16,709 nucleotides of DNA from an uncultured Roseburia sp. (GTDB lineage: Bacteria; Bacillota; Clostridia; Lachnospirales; Lachnospiraceae), in NCBI GenBank assembly GCA_905206195.1, contig CAJLGN010000004.1:1-16709 (forward strand). Reading direction: 5' to 3'. The notes under the pieces were generated by a model, which had not been told where the DNA came from, made no database searches, and was given only the letters and a program-made list of their open reading frames with translations. The position numbers were made by a program, and so were the translations under genes. This document shows positions 1 to 7,500 of the stretch, in pieces. Position 1 is the first letter of the stretch, and each line of letters opens with the position of its first letter.

Positions 1-1242
1 GATCAGAGGCCCATAGTAGGACTGCGTCAACAGAAACACCATCTTTTTATCCGGTATGCCGGGCGTGACGAGCCTCACATCCACACCACATTTTGCCGCG
101 TTTCACAGCGTGACCATCATCTCGTGATCGACGATGAGGTAGGGCGTAAAAATATAGACGTAGTCTCTCGCCTTGCTGATCATATTCAGGTAGATCGTTT
201 CCCCGACATTCTCGTGATCCAGCGGGGAATCTCCGTACGGCTGCACATATCCGTCATCCGCAAAAGAGGTTTTCTGATGTACGGACGGCATGAATGCCCG
301 ATAGTCCTCCGTGGAGCGAACAATATAATTCCACATACTAAGAAACATATTTGTAAGACTCCAGACTCCCTCCCCCTCGATGCGGACTCCCGTATCCTTC
401 CAGTATCCAAACCGATGCACGCGGTTGATGTATTCATCCGCGAGATTAATCCCCCCGGTAAAGCCCACGTTTCCATCCACCACGAGTATCTTCCGGTGGT
501 CCCGATTGTTCATAACCACCGACACAATCGGGCGGAACGGGTTGAATGCCGCACACTTGACCCCTTTTTTCTGTAGCTTTTTGTAATACTGCGGGGGCAG
601 CTTGCTGATACATCCCACATCATCGTAGATCAGGCGCACCTCCACCCCCTCCCGCACCTTCTCAGCCAAGATATCTGCCATAATCTGGAACATATACCCT
701 TCCTCTATGATAAAATACTCCAGAAAAATAAAATGCTCCGCGCTGCGCATTGCCTCTAGCATATCCGGAAACATTTCCTCCCCGCATCTATAATATCTGG
801 TATCTGTATTTCGGTACAAGGGAAAATGTCCCCAATCGTCGATGTACTTAGCCTGGCGGTAAGCCGGCATATCCTCCGCCTTAAGCGCCTCCGCAACCGC
901 AGTGTTCCCCGCAAGGTAGGCGGACACCTCTGTGTTGATCGCCTCCATCCGCTCTCTCGTCCGCTTCGTGAGCTTTGATCGACCAAACAAAAGATAGATT
1001 GTCATGCCGAACACCGGCGAAAGCAAAAGAAGAAAGGTCCACGACAACTTATTTGCCGGATTGATCCACCGGTTTACAATGACGAGGACCACGATAATCG
1101 CGATGGCGCGGATCGCGAGATTGACGTAGGTAAATCGGTCGCTGAACTGCCATAACACCAGACACATCCAGACCACCTGCAGTACGATCGAAAGCCCTAT
1201 AAAGCATAATCTCCCCAAAAGCAGATGTGCTATTTTCTTCAT
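1..1242 (-). pseudogene. cls: Cardiolipin synthase (PLD family), interrupted by an in-frame TGA and cut by the window edge
   Basis: Membrane enzyme that joins two phosphatidylglycerol molecules to give cardiolipin plus glycerol. Three hydrophobic N-terminal segments (about residues 12-33, 42-59 and 65-87) match the PLD N-terminal membrane domain. The first HKD motif is intact in HRKILVVDG (H249, K251, D256), followed by GFTGGINLADEYI. The start at 1242 is ATG with an AGGGGA-type ribosome site. The reading frame stops at a TGA at 105-103 after codon 379, yet the same frame continues for 34 sense codons to base 1 with clear family sequence (GVDVRLVTPGIPDKKMVF). From memory of relatives, a Cys commonly follows the Leu here, so one third-base change of TGT or TGC to TGA would explain the stop. 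The second HKD motif should lie beyond the window. It is either a recent pseudogene or a base-call error; the truncated product would lack half the active site. Confidence 0.85.
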
Positions 1243-1310
1243 AAGTAAATTCCCCTTCCAAACGCGTGTGCTTACTGTATGACTTCAAGTTTTGGAAAAC
1301 TATCTTTTTT

Positions 1311-1339
1311 ATTCTAAGGCGTTTCTGCCCAAAAGTCAA
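1311..1339 (-). promoter_or_regulatory. Sigma-A-type promoter for cls
   Basis: On the minus strand TTGACT (1339-1334) and TAGAAT (1316-1311) are separated by exactly 17 bp, each differing from consensus at one position. It begins just after the subtilase stop codon and drives cls with a leader of about 60 nt. A 6+6 inverted repeat, AGTTTT-GG-AAAACT (1288-1301), lies just after the expected start point and could be an operator; that part is inference. Confidence 0.75.
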
Positions 1340-1353
1340 CCAGCCCACGCCCC

Positions 1354-2265
1354 TCACATACCGCGAACCAGATTATCCACATGGACAACGCCCCAGCTTT
1401 TTTTGCCGAGCTGCTCCCCCCGCGGATAGGCGCGCTCGTACAGTCGCAGCTTCATCTCCGCCGGTGCGAGGTACGGGTACTTCTGAAATGCAAGTGCAAG
1501 CGCCCCCGTCACCACAGGAGCCGCCATCGAGGTGCCGCTCTTGACCTGATACCCTTTTCCGTCCCGATTGCAGCTGGTGATTCTGGTTCCGGGCGCAAGA
1601 ATTTCCGGCTTCACGATGCAGCACTCGGTCGGCCCGTTGCTGCTGTACCCCCGCTTAAGTCCTTTCACCCCCGAGTCCGCAGATATATCATCGCTGCTCC
1701 CGACGGTGAGTATCTTTCTGGAAATGCCAGGAATCGTTACAGAATTTTCCTTCGGTCCATTATTTCCAGCCGCCGCGACGACCGTGATTCCACGATCCCA
1801 GAGCTCATCCACCGCCGCCAAAAGCTCCCGCTGTTCCTTTTTTCCCGCGCTCGGCAGCATCCCCACCGAAATATTTAACAACCTTATTCCATATTTTTCT
1901 TTATTTTTTATCATCCAGTCAATACCGGCGAGCACCCTCGCCGTATTTCCGTTTCCCCTTTCGTCGAGCACCTTTAGCATGATGAGGTTGGCGCGCGGCG
2001 CGACACCCCCGTAGAGCGGTTTCCCATTTTTATCGGCCGACAGCTTCCCGCTTCCCGCGATAATGCCGGACACATGGGTGCCGTGGCCGTTGTCATCGTA
2101 GATTCCCGCTCTCCCGTTATAAAAATCAACGAACGCCACAATGCGATTTCCAAAATCCAGGTGTCTTGCGATCCCTGTATCCATGACAGCCACAGTAACA
2201 TTTTGCCCGCTCAGACCTAATTTATATGCATAATCCGTATGGATCAGTTTTTTAACACGATTCAT
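1354..2265 (-). CDS. Intracellular subtilisin-like serine protease (peptidase family S8)
   Basis: A 303-residue subtilase. The catalytic triad is visible: Asp29 in VAVMDTGI, His61 in NGHGTHVSG, and Ser246 in SGTSMAAP; the oxyanion-hole Asn is Asn168 in AAAGNNG. There is no signal peptide, no membrane segment and no inhibitory prosegment: the catalytic domain starts within about 20 residues of the start. That fits the cytoplasmic ISP/AprX-type group and not secreted, prosegment-bearing subtilisins. The ATG at 2265 has a modest AAAAGG ribosome site 7 nt upstream, and the sequence before Asp29 (KLIHTDYAYKLGLSG) looks like the usual N-terminus of this group. It sits between pnp and cls, with cls on its own promoter. 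I saw no convincing promoter directly ahead of it. The substrate cannot be told from sequence. Confidence 0.9.
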   Translation of the reverse strand: MNRVKKLIHTDYAYKLGLSGQNVTVAVMDTGIARHLDFGNRIVAFVDFYNGRAGIYDDNGHGTHVSGIIAGSGKLSADKNGKPLYGGVAPRANLIMLKVLDERGNGNTARVLAGIDWMIKNKEKYGIRLLNISVGMLPSAGKKEQRELLAAVDELWDRGITVVAAAGNNGPKENSVTIPGISRKILTVGSSDDISADSGVKGLKRGYSSNGPTECCIVKPEILAPGTRITSCNRDGKGYQVKSGTSMAAPVVTGALALAFQKYPYLAPAEMKLRLYERAYPRGEQLGKKSWGVVHVDNLVRGM

Positions 2266-2279
2266 AAAAATGCCTTTTC

Positions 2280-2294
2280 TTATAACTTATGCAT
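2280..2294 (-). other. Four-codon mini-ORF (MHKL) upstream of the subtilase
   Basis: The sequence AGGAGG-ATT-ATG-CAT-AAG-TTA-TAA lies 14 nt before the subtilase start codon, in another frame. Its Shine-Dalgarno (2303-2298) is far stronger than that of the main gene, although only 3 nt from the ATG, which is tight. It could be a leader peptide, a ribosome standby site, or chance. Function is inference only. Confidence 0.3.
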
Positions 2295-2343
2295 AATCCT
2301 CCTATTTGCAAGAAAATTCTGATCCGGCGTGCGCCTCACTGGA

Positions 2344-2410
2344 CAAAAAACAGCCGTCCCCGCCACGCGCCCCCTCCCAAAGGCTGCGCGCAACAAAAAC
2401 GGCCGTCTGT
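2344..2410 (-). terminator. Probable terminator structure downstream of pnp
   Basis: After the pnp stop the minus strand can form a long irregular GC-rich hairpin. ACAG and CCGT (2410-2399, with a 4-nt bulge) pair with ACGGCTGT (2357-2350), and GCGCGC can pair with GCGCGT inside. A run of six T follows at 2350-2345. A shorter alternative pairs CAGCC with GGCTG directly before the T run. The exact fold is ambiguous by eye, but GC-rich pairing followed by T6 fits an intrinsic terminator. Confidence 0.5.
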
Positions 2411-2462
2411 CATTATTTATTTCACGCAAGCTGCAATCGAAGACCAACCTGCGGGCCCGGCA

Positions 2463-4556
2463 CTATGCCTCCTCCGGAACATCCTTGATAGAAAAGCTGA
2501 TTCTTCCCATCTTGTCCTTTCCGAGACATACAACTTTTACCCGATCCCCCAAGGTCAGAACATCCTCCACATGATTGATGCGCTCCTTCGCGATCTTACT
2601 GATATGAACCATTCCCTCTTTGCCCGGTGCAAACTCGATGAATGCACCAAACTCCTTGATGCTGACAACAGCGCCCTCAAAGATCTGCCCCTCTTTGAAC
2701 TCTGTGGTGATGATCTTAATCATCCCAACCGCCTTGTCCATCATAGCTGCATCAGTACCGCACACAGATACGGCTCCCTCGTCATTGATATCGCTCTTCA
2801 CGCCAGTGCGGGAAATAATCTCATCGATCGTCTTGCCTCTCTGGCCAACCCCATCGCCGATCTTCTCCGGATCAATCTGGATCTGGATAATCTTCGGTGC
2901 GTACTCACTCACCTCTTTTCTCGGCTCTGCGATCGCCTTGGACATAACTTCATCCATAATGTAAAGTCTCGCCTCCCTGGTGCGGGCAATCGCCTCCTCC
3001 ACGATCGGTCTCGTCAGACCGTGGATCTTGATGTCCATCTGAATTGCAGTAATACCTCTGTGTGTACCTGTCACTTTAAAGTCCATATCTCCGAAGAAGT
3101 CCTCGAGCCCCTGGATGTCAGTCAAAACAAGGTAATCGTCATCGGTCTCCCCCGTCACAAGACCGCAGGAAATCCCCGCCACCATAGCCTTGAGCGGAAC
3201 TCCGGCCGCCATCAGTGACAGGCAGGACGCGCAGGTGGACGCCATGGAAGTGGAACCGTTGGACTCAAACGTCTCGGAAACAGCGCGGATCGCGTACGGG
3301 AACTCCTCCTCGGAGGGAAGCACTGCCATGAGCGCCTTCTCCGCGAGCGCACCGTGACCGATCTCGCGTCGTCCCGGTCCACGGGACGGCTTCGTCTCGC
3401 CTACGGAGTAGGACGGGAAATTGTACTGATGCATATATCGCTTGGTTGTGATATTCTCATCCAGTCCGTCGATCTTCTGCACCTCGGAGAGAGGTGCCAG
3501 TGTCACAACGTCGCAGATCTGTGTCTGTCCGCGGGTGAACATCGCAGAGCCGTGCACTCTCGGAATCAGATCCACCTCAGCGGCGAGCGGACGGATCTGA
3601 TCGATCGCACGTCCATCCGGGCGCTTGTGATCCTTTAAGATCATCTTGCGGACAGTCTTCTTCTGGTACTGATAAACGGCTTCGCCGAGCACTGCAAGCC
3701 ATTCCTCATTGTCGGCAAATGCCTCCTCCAGCTTTGCGGTGATCTCCCGGATGTTCTCCTCCCGTTTCTGCTTCTCGTCTGTGAATACAGCCTCTTCCAT
3801 CTGTTCCGGAGTAACAATCTTACGGATTGCAGCGAACATCTCATCCGGGATTGCACAGCTGGTGTAAGCGTGCTTTGGCTTTGCGCACTCTCCGGCAATC
3901 TTATTGATAAATTCGATGATCGTCTGATTGATCTCATGACACTTATAAATCGCCTCAATCATCTGGGCCTCAGGAATCTCGTTTGCTCCCGCCTCAATCA
4001 TAATGACCTTCTCAGCGGTGGATGCGACAGTCAGCTGTAAATCGCCGGTATCCCACGTCTTCTGGGATGGATTCACGATCAATGTCCCGTCGATCATCCC
4101 CATCTGCGTAGTCGCACACGGGCCTGCAAATGGGATATCGGAAATTGTGGTGACGAGGGCGGAACCGATCATGCCGACAACCTCGGGACGGCACTCCGGA
4201 TCCACGGACATCACCATATTGTTGATGGTGACGTCATTGCGATAATCCTTCGGGAACAGCGGTCTCATCGGACGATCAATGACGCGGGAAGTGAGGATTG
4301 CGTTCTCGGACGCCTTGCCCTCTCTCTTGTTAAAACCTCCAGGAACCTTTCCAACCGCGTACATCTTCTCCTCAAACTCCACAGAAAGTGGAAAGAAGTC
4401 GATCCCATCTCTCGGCTTGTCCGATGCGGTAACGGTCGATAACACTGTGGTCTCTCCGTATTTTAACAGCGCGGCACCGTTTGCCTGAGCGCACACTCTT
4501 CCGATATCCACGGTAAGCGTCCTGCCTGCAAGCTCCATTGAAAAACTTTTGTACAT
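2463..4556 (-). CDS. pnp: Polyribonucleotide nucleotidyltransferase (PNPase)
   Basis: Phosphorolytic 3'-to-5' exoribonuclease of cytoplasmic RNA decay. At 697 residues it has the usual bacterial length and order: first RNase PH-like domain (about 1-230), helical linker (about 235-310), second, catalytic RNase PH-like domain (about 315-545, with GRREIGHGALAEKAL, ESNGSTSMAS and GDMDFKVTG), KH domain (about 555-615, loop GQRG at 571-574) and S1 domain (about 625-690, EFGAFIEFAPGKEGMVHIS). Nothing essential appears missing. An ATG lies two codons upstream at 4562, but the AGGAG site (4568-4564) is then only 1 nt away; from 4556 the spacer is 7 nt and the protein begins MYKSFSMELAGRTL, the normal family N-terminus, so I chose 4556. 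It follows rpsO, as in many bacteria, with a terminator and a stem-loop leader between them. Confidence 0.97.
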   Translation of the reverse strand: MYKSFSMELAGRTLTVDIGRVCAQANGAALLKYGETTVLSTVTASDKPRDGIDFFPLSVEFEEKMYAVGKVPGGFNKREGKASENAILTSRVIDRPMRPLFPKDYRNDVTINNMVMSVDPECRPEVVGMIGSALVTTISDIPFAGPCATTQMGMIDGTLIVNPSQKTWDTGDLQLTVASTAEKVIMIEAGANEIPEAQMIEAIYKCHEINQTIIEFINKIAGECAKPKHAYTSCAIPDEMFAAIRKIVTPEQMEEAVFTDEKQKREENIREITAKLEEAFADNEEWLAVLGEAVYQYQKKTVRKMILKDHKRPDGRAIDQIRPLAAEVDLIPRVHGSAMFTRGQTQICDVVTLAPLSEVQKIDGLDENITTKRYMHQYNFPSYSVGETKPSRGPGRREIGHGALAEKALMAVLPSEEEFPYAIRAVSETFESNGSTSMASTCASCLSLMAAGVPLKAMVAGISCGLVTGETDDDYLVLTDIQGLEDFFGDMDFKVTGTHRGITAIQMDIKIHGLTRPIVEEAIARTREARLYIMDEVMSKAIAEPRKEVSEYAPKIIQIQIDPEKIGDGVGQRGKTIDEIISRTGVKSDINDEGAVSVCGTDAAMMDKAVGMIKIITTEFKEGQIFEGAVVSIKEFGAFIEFAPGKEGMVHISKIAKERINHVEDVLTLGDRVKVVCLGKDKMGRISFSIKDVPEEA

Positions 4557-4609
4557 GTTCATTCTCCTTTTCTTCTATTACCCCGGCAGAAGCACCGAAA
4601 CTACTGAAA

Positions 4610-4649
4610 CGCACACACAGATTTGATTCGCCAGAGTCCCGTCTGTGCG
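4610..4649 (-). promoter_or_regulatory. Stem-loop in the pnp leader
   Basis: On the minus strand CGCACAGA (4649-4642) pairs with TCTGTG...TGCG (4621-4610), giving an 8-bp stem with a small bulge and a loop of about 20 nt, some 50 nt before the pnp start. In E. coli, PNPase represses its own mRNA after RNase III cuts a leader stem-loop. The analogy is positional and inferred; I do not claim homology. I saw no clear promoter in the 235 bp between rpsO and pnp. Confidence 0.4.
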
Positions 4650-4729
4650 AAAATGGAATGTGAATTTCAGTGGTCTCGGATAACTCCTTCCGCCAAAAGC
4701 CATTGGCTGACCCCCGGTTTCCCGGATGT

Positions 4730-4764
4730 AAAAATAGAGCGGTGGAATCCTCCGCTCTATTTTT
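4730..4764 (-). terminator. Intrinsic terminator after rpsO (potentially bidirectional)
   Basis: A 13-bp perfect stem: 4730-4742 pairs with 4752-4764, with a 9-nt loop. The arms are A-rich then GC-rich, so the transcript ends CCGCUCUAUUUUU on the minus strand. It begins 33 bp after the rpsO stop. As in other rpsO-pnp loci, it would make much of the rpsO message monocistronic. A second weaker inverted repeat (AAGG.AGG/CCT.CCTT, 4765-4789) lies between it and rpsO. Confidence 0.85.
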
Positions 4765-4797
4765 AAGGTAGGCGCTAATGACCTGCCTTTGGACATC

Positions 4798-5064
4798 TTA
4801 TTTTCTAAGACCTAAACGCTCGATCAAAGAACGATATCTCTCAATATCAATTTTCTTTAAGTATGCCAGGAGACCACGTCTCTGACCTACCATCTTCAAC
4901 AGACCGCGTCTGGAATGATGATCATTCTGATTTTCCTTCAAATGAGCAGTGAGCTCCTCGATACGGGCTGTCAAGATAGCCACCTGTACCTCCGGCGAAC
5001 CTGTGTCATTTGCAGTTCTGCCATACTCTTTGATAATACTCTGTTTCTTGTCCTTTGCGATCAT
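4798..5064 (-). CDS. rpsO: 30S ribosomal protein S15
   Basis: An 88-residue protein of exactly family length, recognisable end to end: [19 protein letters not shown], then [19 protein letters not shown] and the C-terminal [21 protein letters not shown]15 is a primary 16S rRNA-binding protein that nucleates the central domain of the 30S subunit. The start at 5064 has a strong AAGGAGG site with 7-nt spacing. It has its own near-consensus promoter, a structured leader of about 140 nt and a strong terminator behind it, so it can be expressed independently of nlpC and pnp. Confidence 0.98.
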   Translation of the reverse strand: MIAKDKKQSIIKEYGRTANDTGSPEVQVAILTARIEELTAHLKENQNDHHSRRGLLKMVGQRRGLLAYLKKIDIERYRSLIERLGLRK

Positions 5065-5090
5065 CTCTGATCCTCCTTCTTCTTATTCTT

Positions 5091-5136
5091 CGGATAACGC
5101 CGTATCAGGTGCGCTACCGGGGATTTTCCACTCCCC
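5091..5136 (-). promoter_or_regulatory. Structured rpsO leader, candidate S15 autoregulatory element
   Basis: Two adjacent hairpins sit just ahead of the rpsO ribosome site. One is GGGGA/TCCCC (5136-5132 with 5123-5119). The other pairs CGGTAGCGC (5119-5111) with GCGTTATCCG (5100-5091): nine pairs including a G-U, with one bulged base. S15 genes in several bacterial phyla carry leader RNAs that S15 binds to shut off its own synthesis, often through a G-U/G-C motif imitating its 16S site. The fold is read by eye; the function is inference. Confidence 0.4.
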
Positions 5137-5214
5137 ATCGCCCAAAAGTTTATGATACTCAGCAAAAGGTTGGAGTGTCCATCTGCCGAATACGGGCTAA
5201 ATTCATACTTAGGC

Positions 5215-5243
5215 ATTATAACATAGAGGTCAGCGCTTGTAAA
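5215..5243 (-). promoter_or_regulatory. Near-consensus sigma-A promoter for rpsO
   Basis: Minus strand TTTACA (5243-5238), a 17-bp spacer and a perfect TATAAT (5220-5215). The expected start is near 5208, giving a leader of about 140 nt before the S15 start codon. Confidence 0.85.
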
Positions 5244-5253
5244 TGCCTATTTT

Positions 5254-5292
5254 GAAAAGGAGCTGCTGTAAAATATAACTTTTATGATGCTC
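5254..5292 (-). terminator. Weak terminator-like hairpin after the NlpC/P60 gene
   Basis: GAGC (5292-5289) pairs with GCTC (5263-5260), and TAAAA pairs with TTTTA inside, with an internal loop between them; CCTTTTC follows. It starts 8 bp after the stop and ends before the rpsO promoter, the right place for a terminator, but the stem is weak and the T run short. Confidence 0.35.
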
Positions 5293-5300
5293 TTCTAACT

Positions 5301-6440
5301 TTAATTATTGATCAGACGCACCACTTTCACCGGAGTCCTGTAATACGCCCCGGAAATTTTGATGCCAGTCTTGCGCGAGCTCGCGTGTACGACCTGACCG
5401 TTGCCGATGTAGATTGCGACATGGTTGATTCTGCTTCCGTTTCCATAGAAGAAGAGATCTCCCGGCTGCGCCTCCGACGCGGAAATCTTCGTGCCGTAGC
5501 CCGCCTGCGAAACGGAAGAATGAGGCAGTGAAATACCGTAGTTCGCAAATACGCTGAGCACAAAGCCGGAACAGTCTGCGCCCCTCGTGAGACTCGTGCC
5601 GCCCCACACGTACGGATTGCCGACAAACTGTGTCGCATACTGTACCAGATCGACGCGCACATTGGAGACACCCTGTCCATATCGCACCTCCGTCATGGTC
5701 ATCGCCTTCGGCAGCTCCGTGGAAATCTCCACATAATCGGAGGATACATACCCCTCATCGCTGTCGACGTTGATCTTGACCCACCCGTCCAGACTCTCGA
5801 CAACCTCGAGCTCCTCACCGCGCGGCATCATCGTGACGATGCCACACTCAGTGTTCGGCTGCTCCCTCACGTACAAGGTGTCAGCGGTAACCGTCGCGAT
5901 CATCTGCTGTACCTCCTGACCTCTCGCAAGCGCCGCCTCCCCGCTCAACAGGTACTCTGACTTCACATAGCCCTCCACCTCGCCGGATTTGATCCTGGTC
6001 CACTCGCCTTCCACGCCCAAAATTTCACATCCGGCATTGTTGGGCATCTTCCCCGCCAGATTTGCCTCCGTCCCCGGGGCCGTGCGAACATTCAAGTTCC
6101 CATCCACACTCGCGATACCCAGATTCACATAGCCAAACGCGCTGGCGATGTCAGCCTGCCCTGCCGCAGTTGTCACGACATCCGTCTCCGCCACCTGCGG
6201 CACCGCGTTCGCCGCAGCGCTCAGGTAGTCGGCAACAGCTCCTGTCACGCCGGAAACCACCGTCGTGTCTTCCTTCACATCGGAATCTAAATCCACGCCG
6301 AATTCTGACGCGACGCCGGCGTGCACACCGATGTTTGCGGTCACTGTCTTCTTTGCCTCCGTCCGTTCTGTATATGCCACTGTAAACGCAAGCGTACCTA
6401 CAAGCAGTAAACCTGCAATCTTTTTCATTCTCGCTCTCAT
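5301..6440 (-). CDS. Secreted SH3-SH3-NlpC/P60 peptidoglycan endopeptidase
   Basis: Cell-wall hydrolase expected to cut stem peptides (NlpC/P60 members usually cleave the D-Glu-diamino acid bond). The 379-residue product has a signal peptide (RARMKK, hydrophobic GLLLVGTLAFTVAY, possible cleavage near TEA at 27-29), a low-complexity region (30-100), two bacterial SH3 repeats (about 103-165, with GNLNVRTAPG, and 180-238, with TLYVREQPNT), then NlpC/P60 (about 262-377). The catalytic set is visible: Cys290 in GADCSGFV, His340 in INHVAIYIG, and His352 in VHASS. A longer frame opens at 6524, but the AGGAGG site 5 nt ahead of the ATG at 6440 and the signal peptide fix the start there; the upstream part overlaps the promoter. 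It stands between ribF and rpsO as a separately transcribed unit. Export, not membrane anchoring, is expected, with the SH3 repeats binding the wall. Confidence 0.92.
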   Translation of the reverse strand: MRARMKKIAGLLLVGTLAFTVAYTERTEAKKTVTANIGVHAGVASEFGVDLDSDVKEDTTVVSGVTGAVADYLSAAANAVPQVAETDVVTTAAGQADIASAFGYVNLGIASVDGNLNVRTAPGTEANLAGKMPNNAGCEILGVEGEWTRIKSGEVEGYVKSEYLLSGEAALARGQEVQQMIATVTADTLYVREQPNTECGIVTMMPRGEELEVVESLDGWVKINVDSDEGYVSSDYVEISTELPKAMTMTEVRYGQGVSNVRVDLVQYATQFVGNPYVWGGTSLTRGADCSGFVLSVFANYGISLPHSSVSQAGYGTKISASEAQPGDLFFYGNGSRINHVAIYIGNGQVVHASSRKTGIKISGAYYRTPVKVVRLINN

Positions 6441-6514
6441 AAAGACCTCCTGATCTTCTCTGCCATACCGCCTCATCATCTGGAAGAGATTTCCTCCCCG
6501 CCGATTTGTTTCCA

Positions 6515-6543
6515 AGTATAGCAAGCATATTTTACAATGTCAA
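6515..6543 (-). promoter_or_regulatory. Near-consensus sigma-A promoter for the NlpC/P60 gene
   Basis: Minus strand perfect TTGACA (6543-6538), a 17-bp spacer and TATACT (6520-6515). The expected start is near 6508, giving a leader of about 70 nt. This separates the hydrolase from the ribF operon upstream. Confidence 0.88.
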
Positions 6544-6553
6544 CACATTTCTG

Positions 6554-6576
6554 TAATATTTATGTAACAAATATTA
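6554..6576. repeat. AT-rich inverted repeat between ribF and the NlpC/P60 promoter
   Basis: A perfect 8+8 dyad, TAATATTT on one arm and AAATATTA on the other with a 7-nt centre. It overlaps the ribF stop codon and ends 11 bp upstream of the -35 box. There is no T run, so it is a poor intrinsic terminator; an activator or repressor site is equally possible. Confidence 0.4.
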
Positions 6577-7500
6577 TCTGACACCTTTTTCAAAATATGC
6601 CCTTCCGAAAGCGATATCATTCTGCAGCTGCTCTTTCAGCGCCTCTATCGACGAAAATCTGCGTTCTTCCCGCACTCTGCTGATAAATTCGACCGTCACA
6701 AGTCTGTCGTAGATATCCTCGTTAAAGTCGAGGATGTGCGTCTCCACCCCAACCGGATTTTTTCCCTGAATGGTCGGCTTGCACCCCACATTTGTGATCC
6801 CACGATAGCTTTTGTGACCGATGGACACCTCCGTGAGATAGACCCCGTTTGGAGGCAGTAGCTTTTCCTGCGGCGGCAGCTGGTTGATCGTCGGAATCCC
6901 GATCGTTCGCCCGATCTGGTTGCCGCGCCTTACCACGCCTGTGACAAAGTAGCGGTAACCCAGCAGGTGATTTGCCTTTTCAATATTCCCTTTCCCAATC
7001 TCCTCCCGCACGAATGTACTGCTGATGTCCCTGTCATCCTCCTGCATCTTTTGTACCACGATCACCTCATACCCACATTGCGCGGCGTACTCCCGCAGCA
7101 TCCGGTAATCGCCCCTGCGGTTGTGTCCAAAGTGAAAATCCTCCCCAACAACCACACATTTTACATGCAATTGCGCCGCGATCTTCTCGATGAAATGCTC
7201 TGCTTCCATACACATGATCTCCCTGGTGAACGGGCATTCCACCACATAGTCGATGCCCGCCTCCTCAAAAAGATGCAACTTCTCCTCGTTTGTGGTAAGC
7301 ACTCTCGCGTCGATGCCCTCCACATTTTTTTGGGGAGGGATATCGAAGGTGAAAATCACAGTCGCAAGCTGCTCCGCCCTTTTTGCTGCAAGCTGCTTGA
7401 GCAAGAGCTCATGCCCCCTGTGGATGCCGTCAAACTTTCCGAGCGAGAGCACCGTGTTTTCTTCTATATAAAAATCGGTTGTATTGCTGATATATTTCAT
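6574..7500 (-). CDS. ribF: Bifunctional riboflavin kinase / FAD synthetase
   Basis: Converts riboflavin to FMN and FMN to FAD in the cytoplasm. At 308 residues it has normal length. The N-terminal nucleotidyltransferase domain carries GKFDGIHRGH (21-30) and the ISSTFVREEI motif (159-168). The C-terminal flavokinase domain begins near 183 and carries GRTIGIPTIN (197-206), followed by LPPNGVY and VETHILDFNEDIYD. The ATG at 7500 overlaps the truB stop in an ATGA arrangement, so translation is probably coupled. It is the last gene of the rimP-to-ribF operon; truB-ribF adjacency is common in Bacillota. Confidence 0.97.
   Translation of the reverse strand: MKYISNTTDFYIEENTVLSLGKFDGIHRGHELLLKQLAAKRAEQLATVIFTFDIPPQKNVEGIDARVLTTNEEKLHLFEEAGIDYVVECPFTREIMCMEAEHFIEKIAAQLHVKCVVVGEDFHFGHNRRGDYRMLREYAAQCGYEVIVVQKMQEDDRDISSTFVREEIGKGNIEKANHLLGYRYFVTGVVRRGNQIGRTIGIPTINQLPPQEKLLPPNGVYLTEVSIGHKSYRGITNVGCKPTIQGKNPVGVETHILDFNEDIYDRLVTVEFISRVREERRFSSIEALKEQLQNDIAFGRAYFEKGVR

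Noticed and set aside
103..105. Selenocysteine codon in cls
   Set aside because: No stem-loop of SECIS type is visible just after the TGA, no cardiolipin synthase is known to need Sec, and a single-base change or error is simpler.
2289..3218. 309-codon open frame on the plus strand
   Set aside because: It lies almost wholly antisense to pnp, whose reading frame is unmistakable. The translation has no recognisable family and is a product of codon bias.
4578..4796. 72-codon minus-strand frame between rpsO and pnp
   Set aside because: It runs through the 13-bp terminator stem, has no clear ribosome site of its own apart from rpsO coding sequence, and matches no family I recognise.
6441..6524. 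Longer N-terminus for the NlpC/P60 protein
   Set aside because: The extra 28 codons overlap the -10 region and transcript leader and would bury the signal peptide. A strong AGGAGG site supports 6440.
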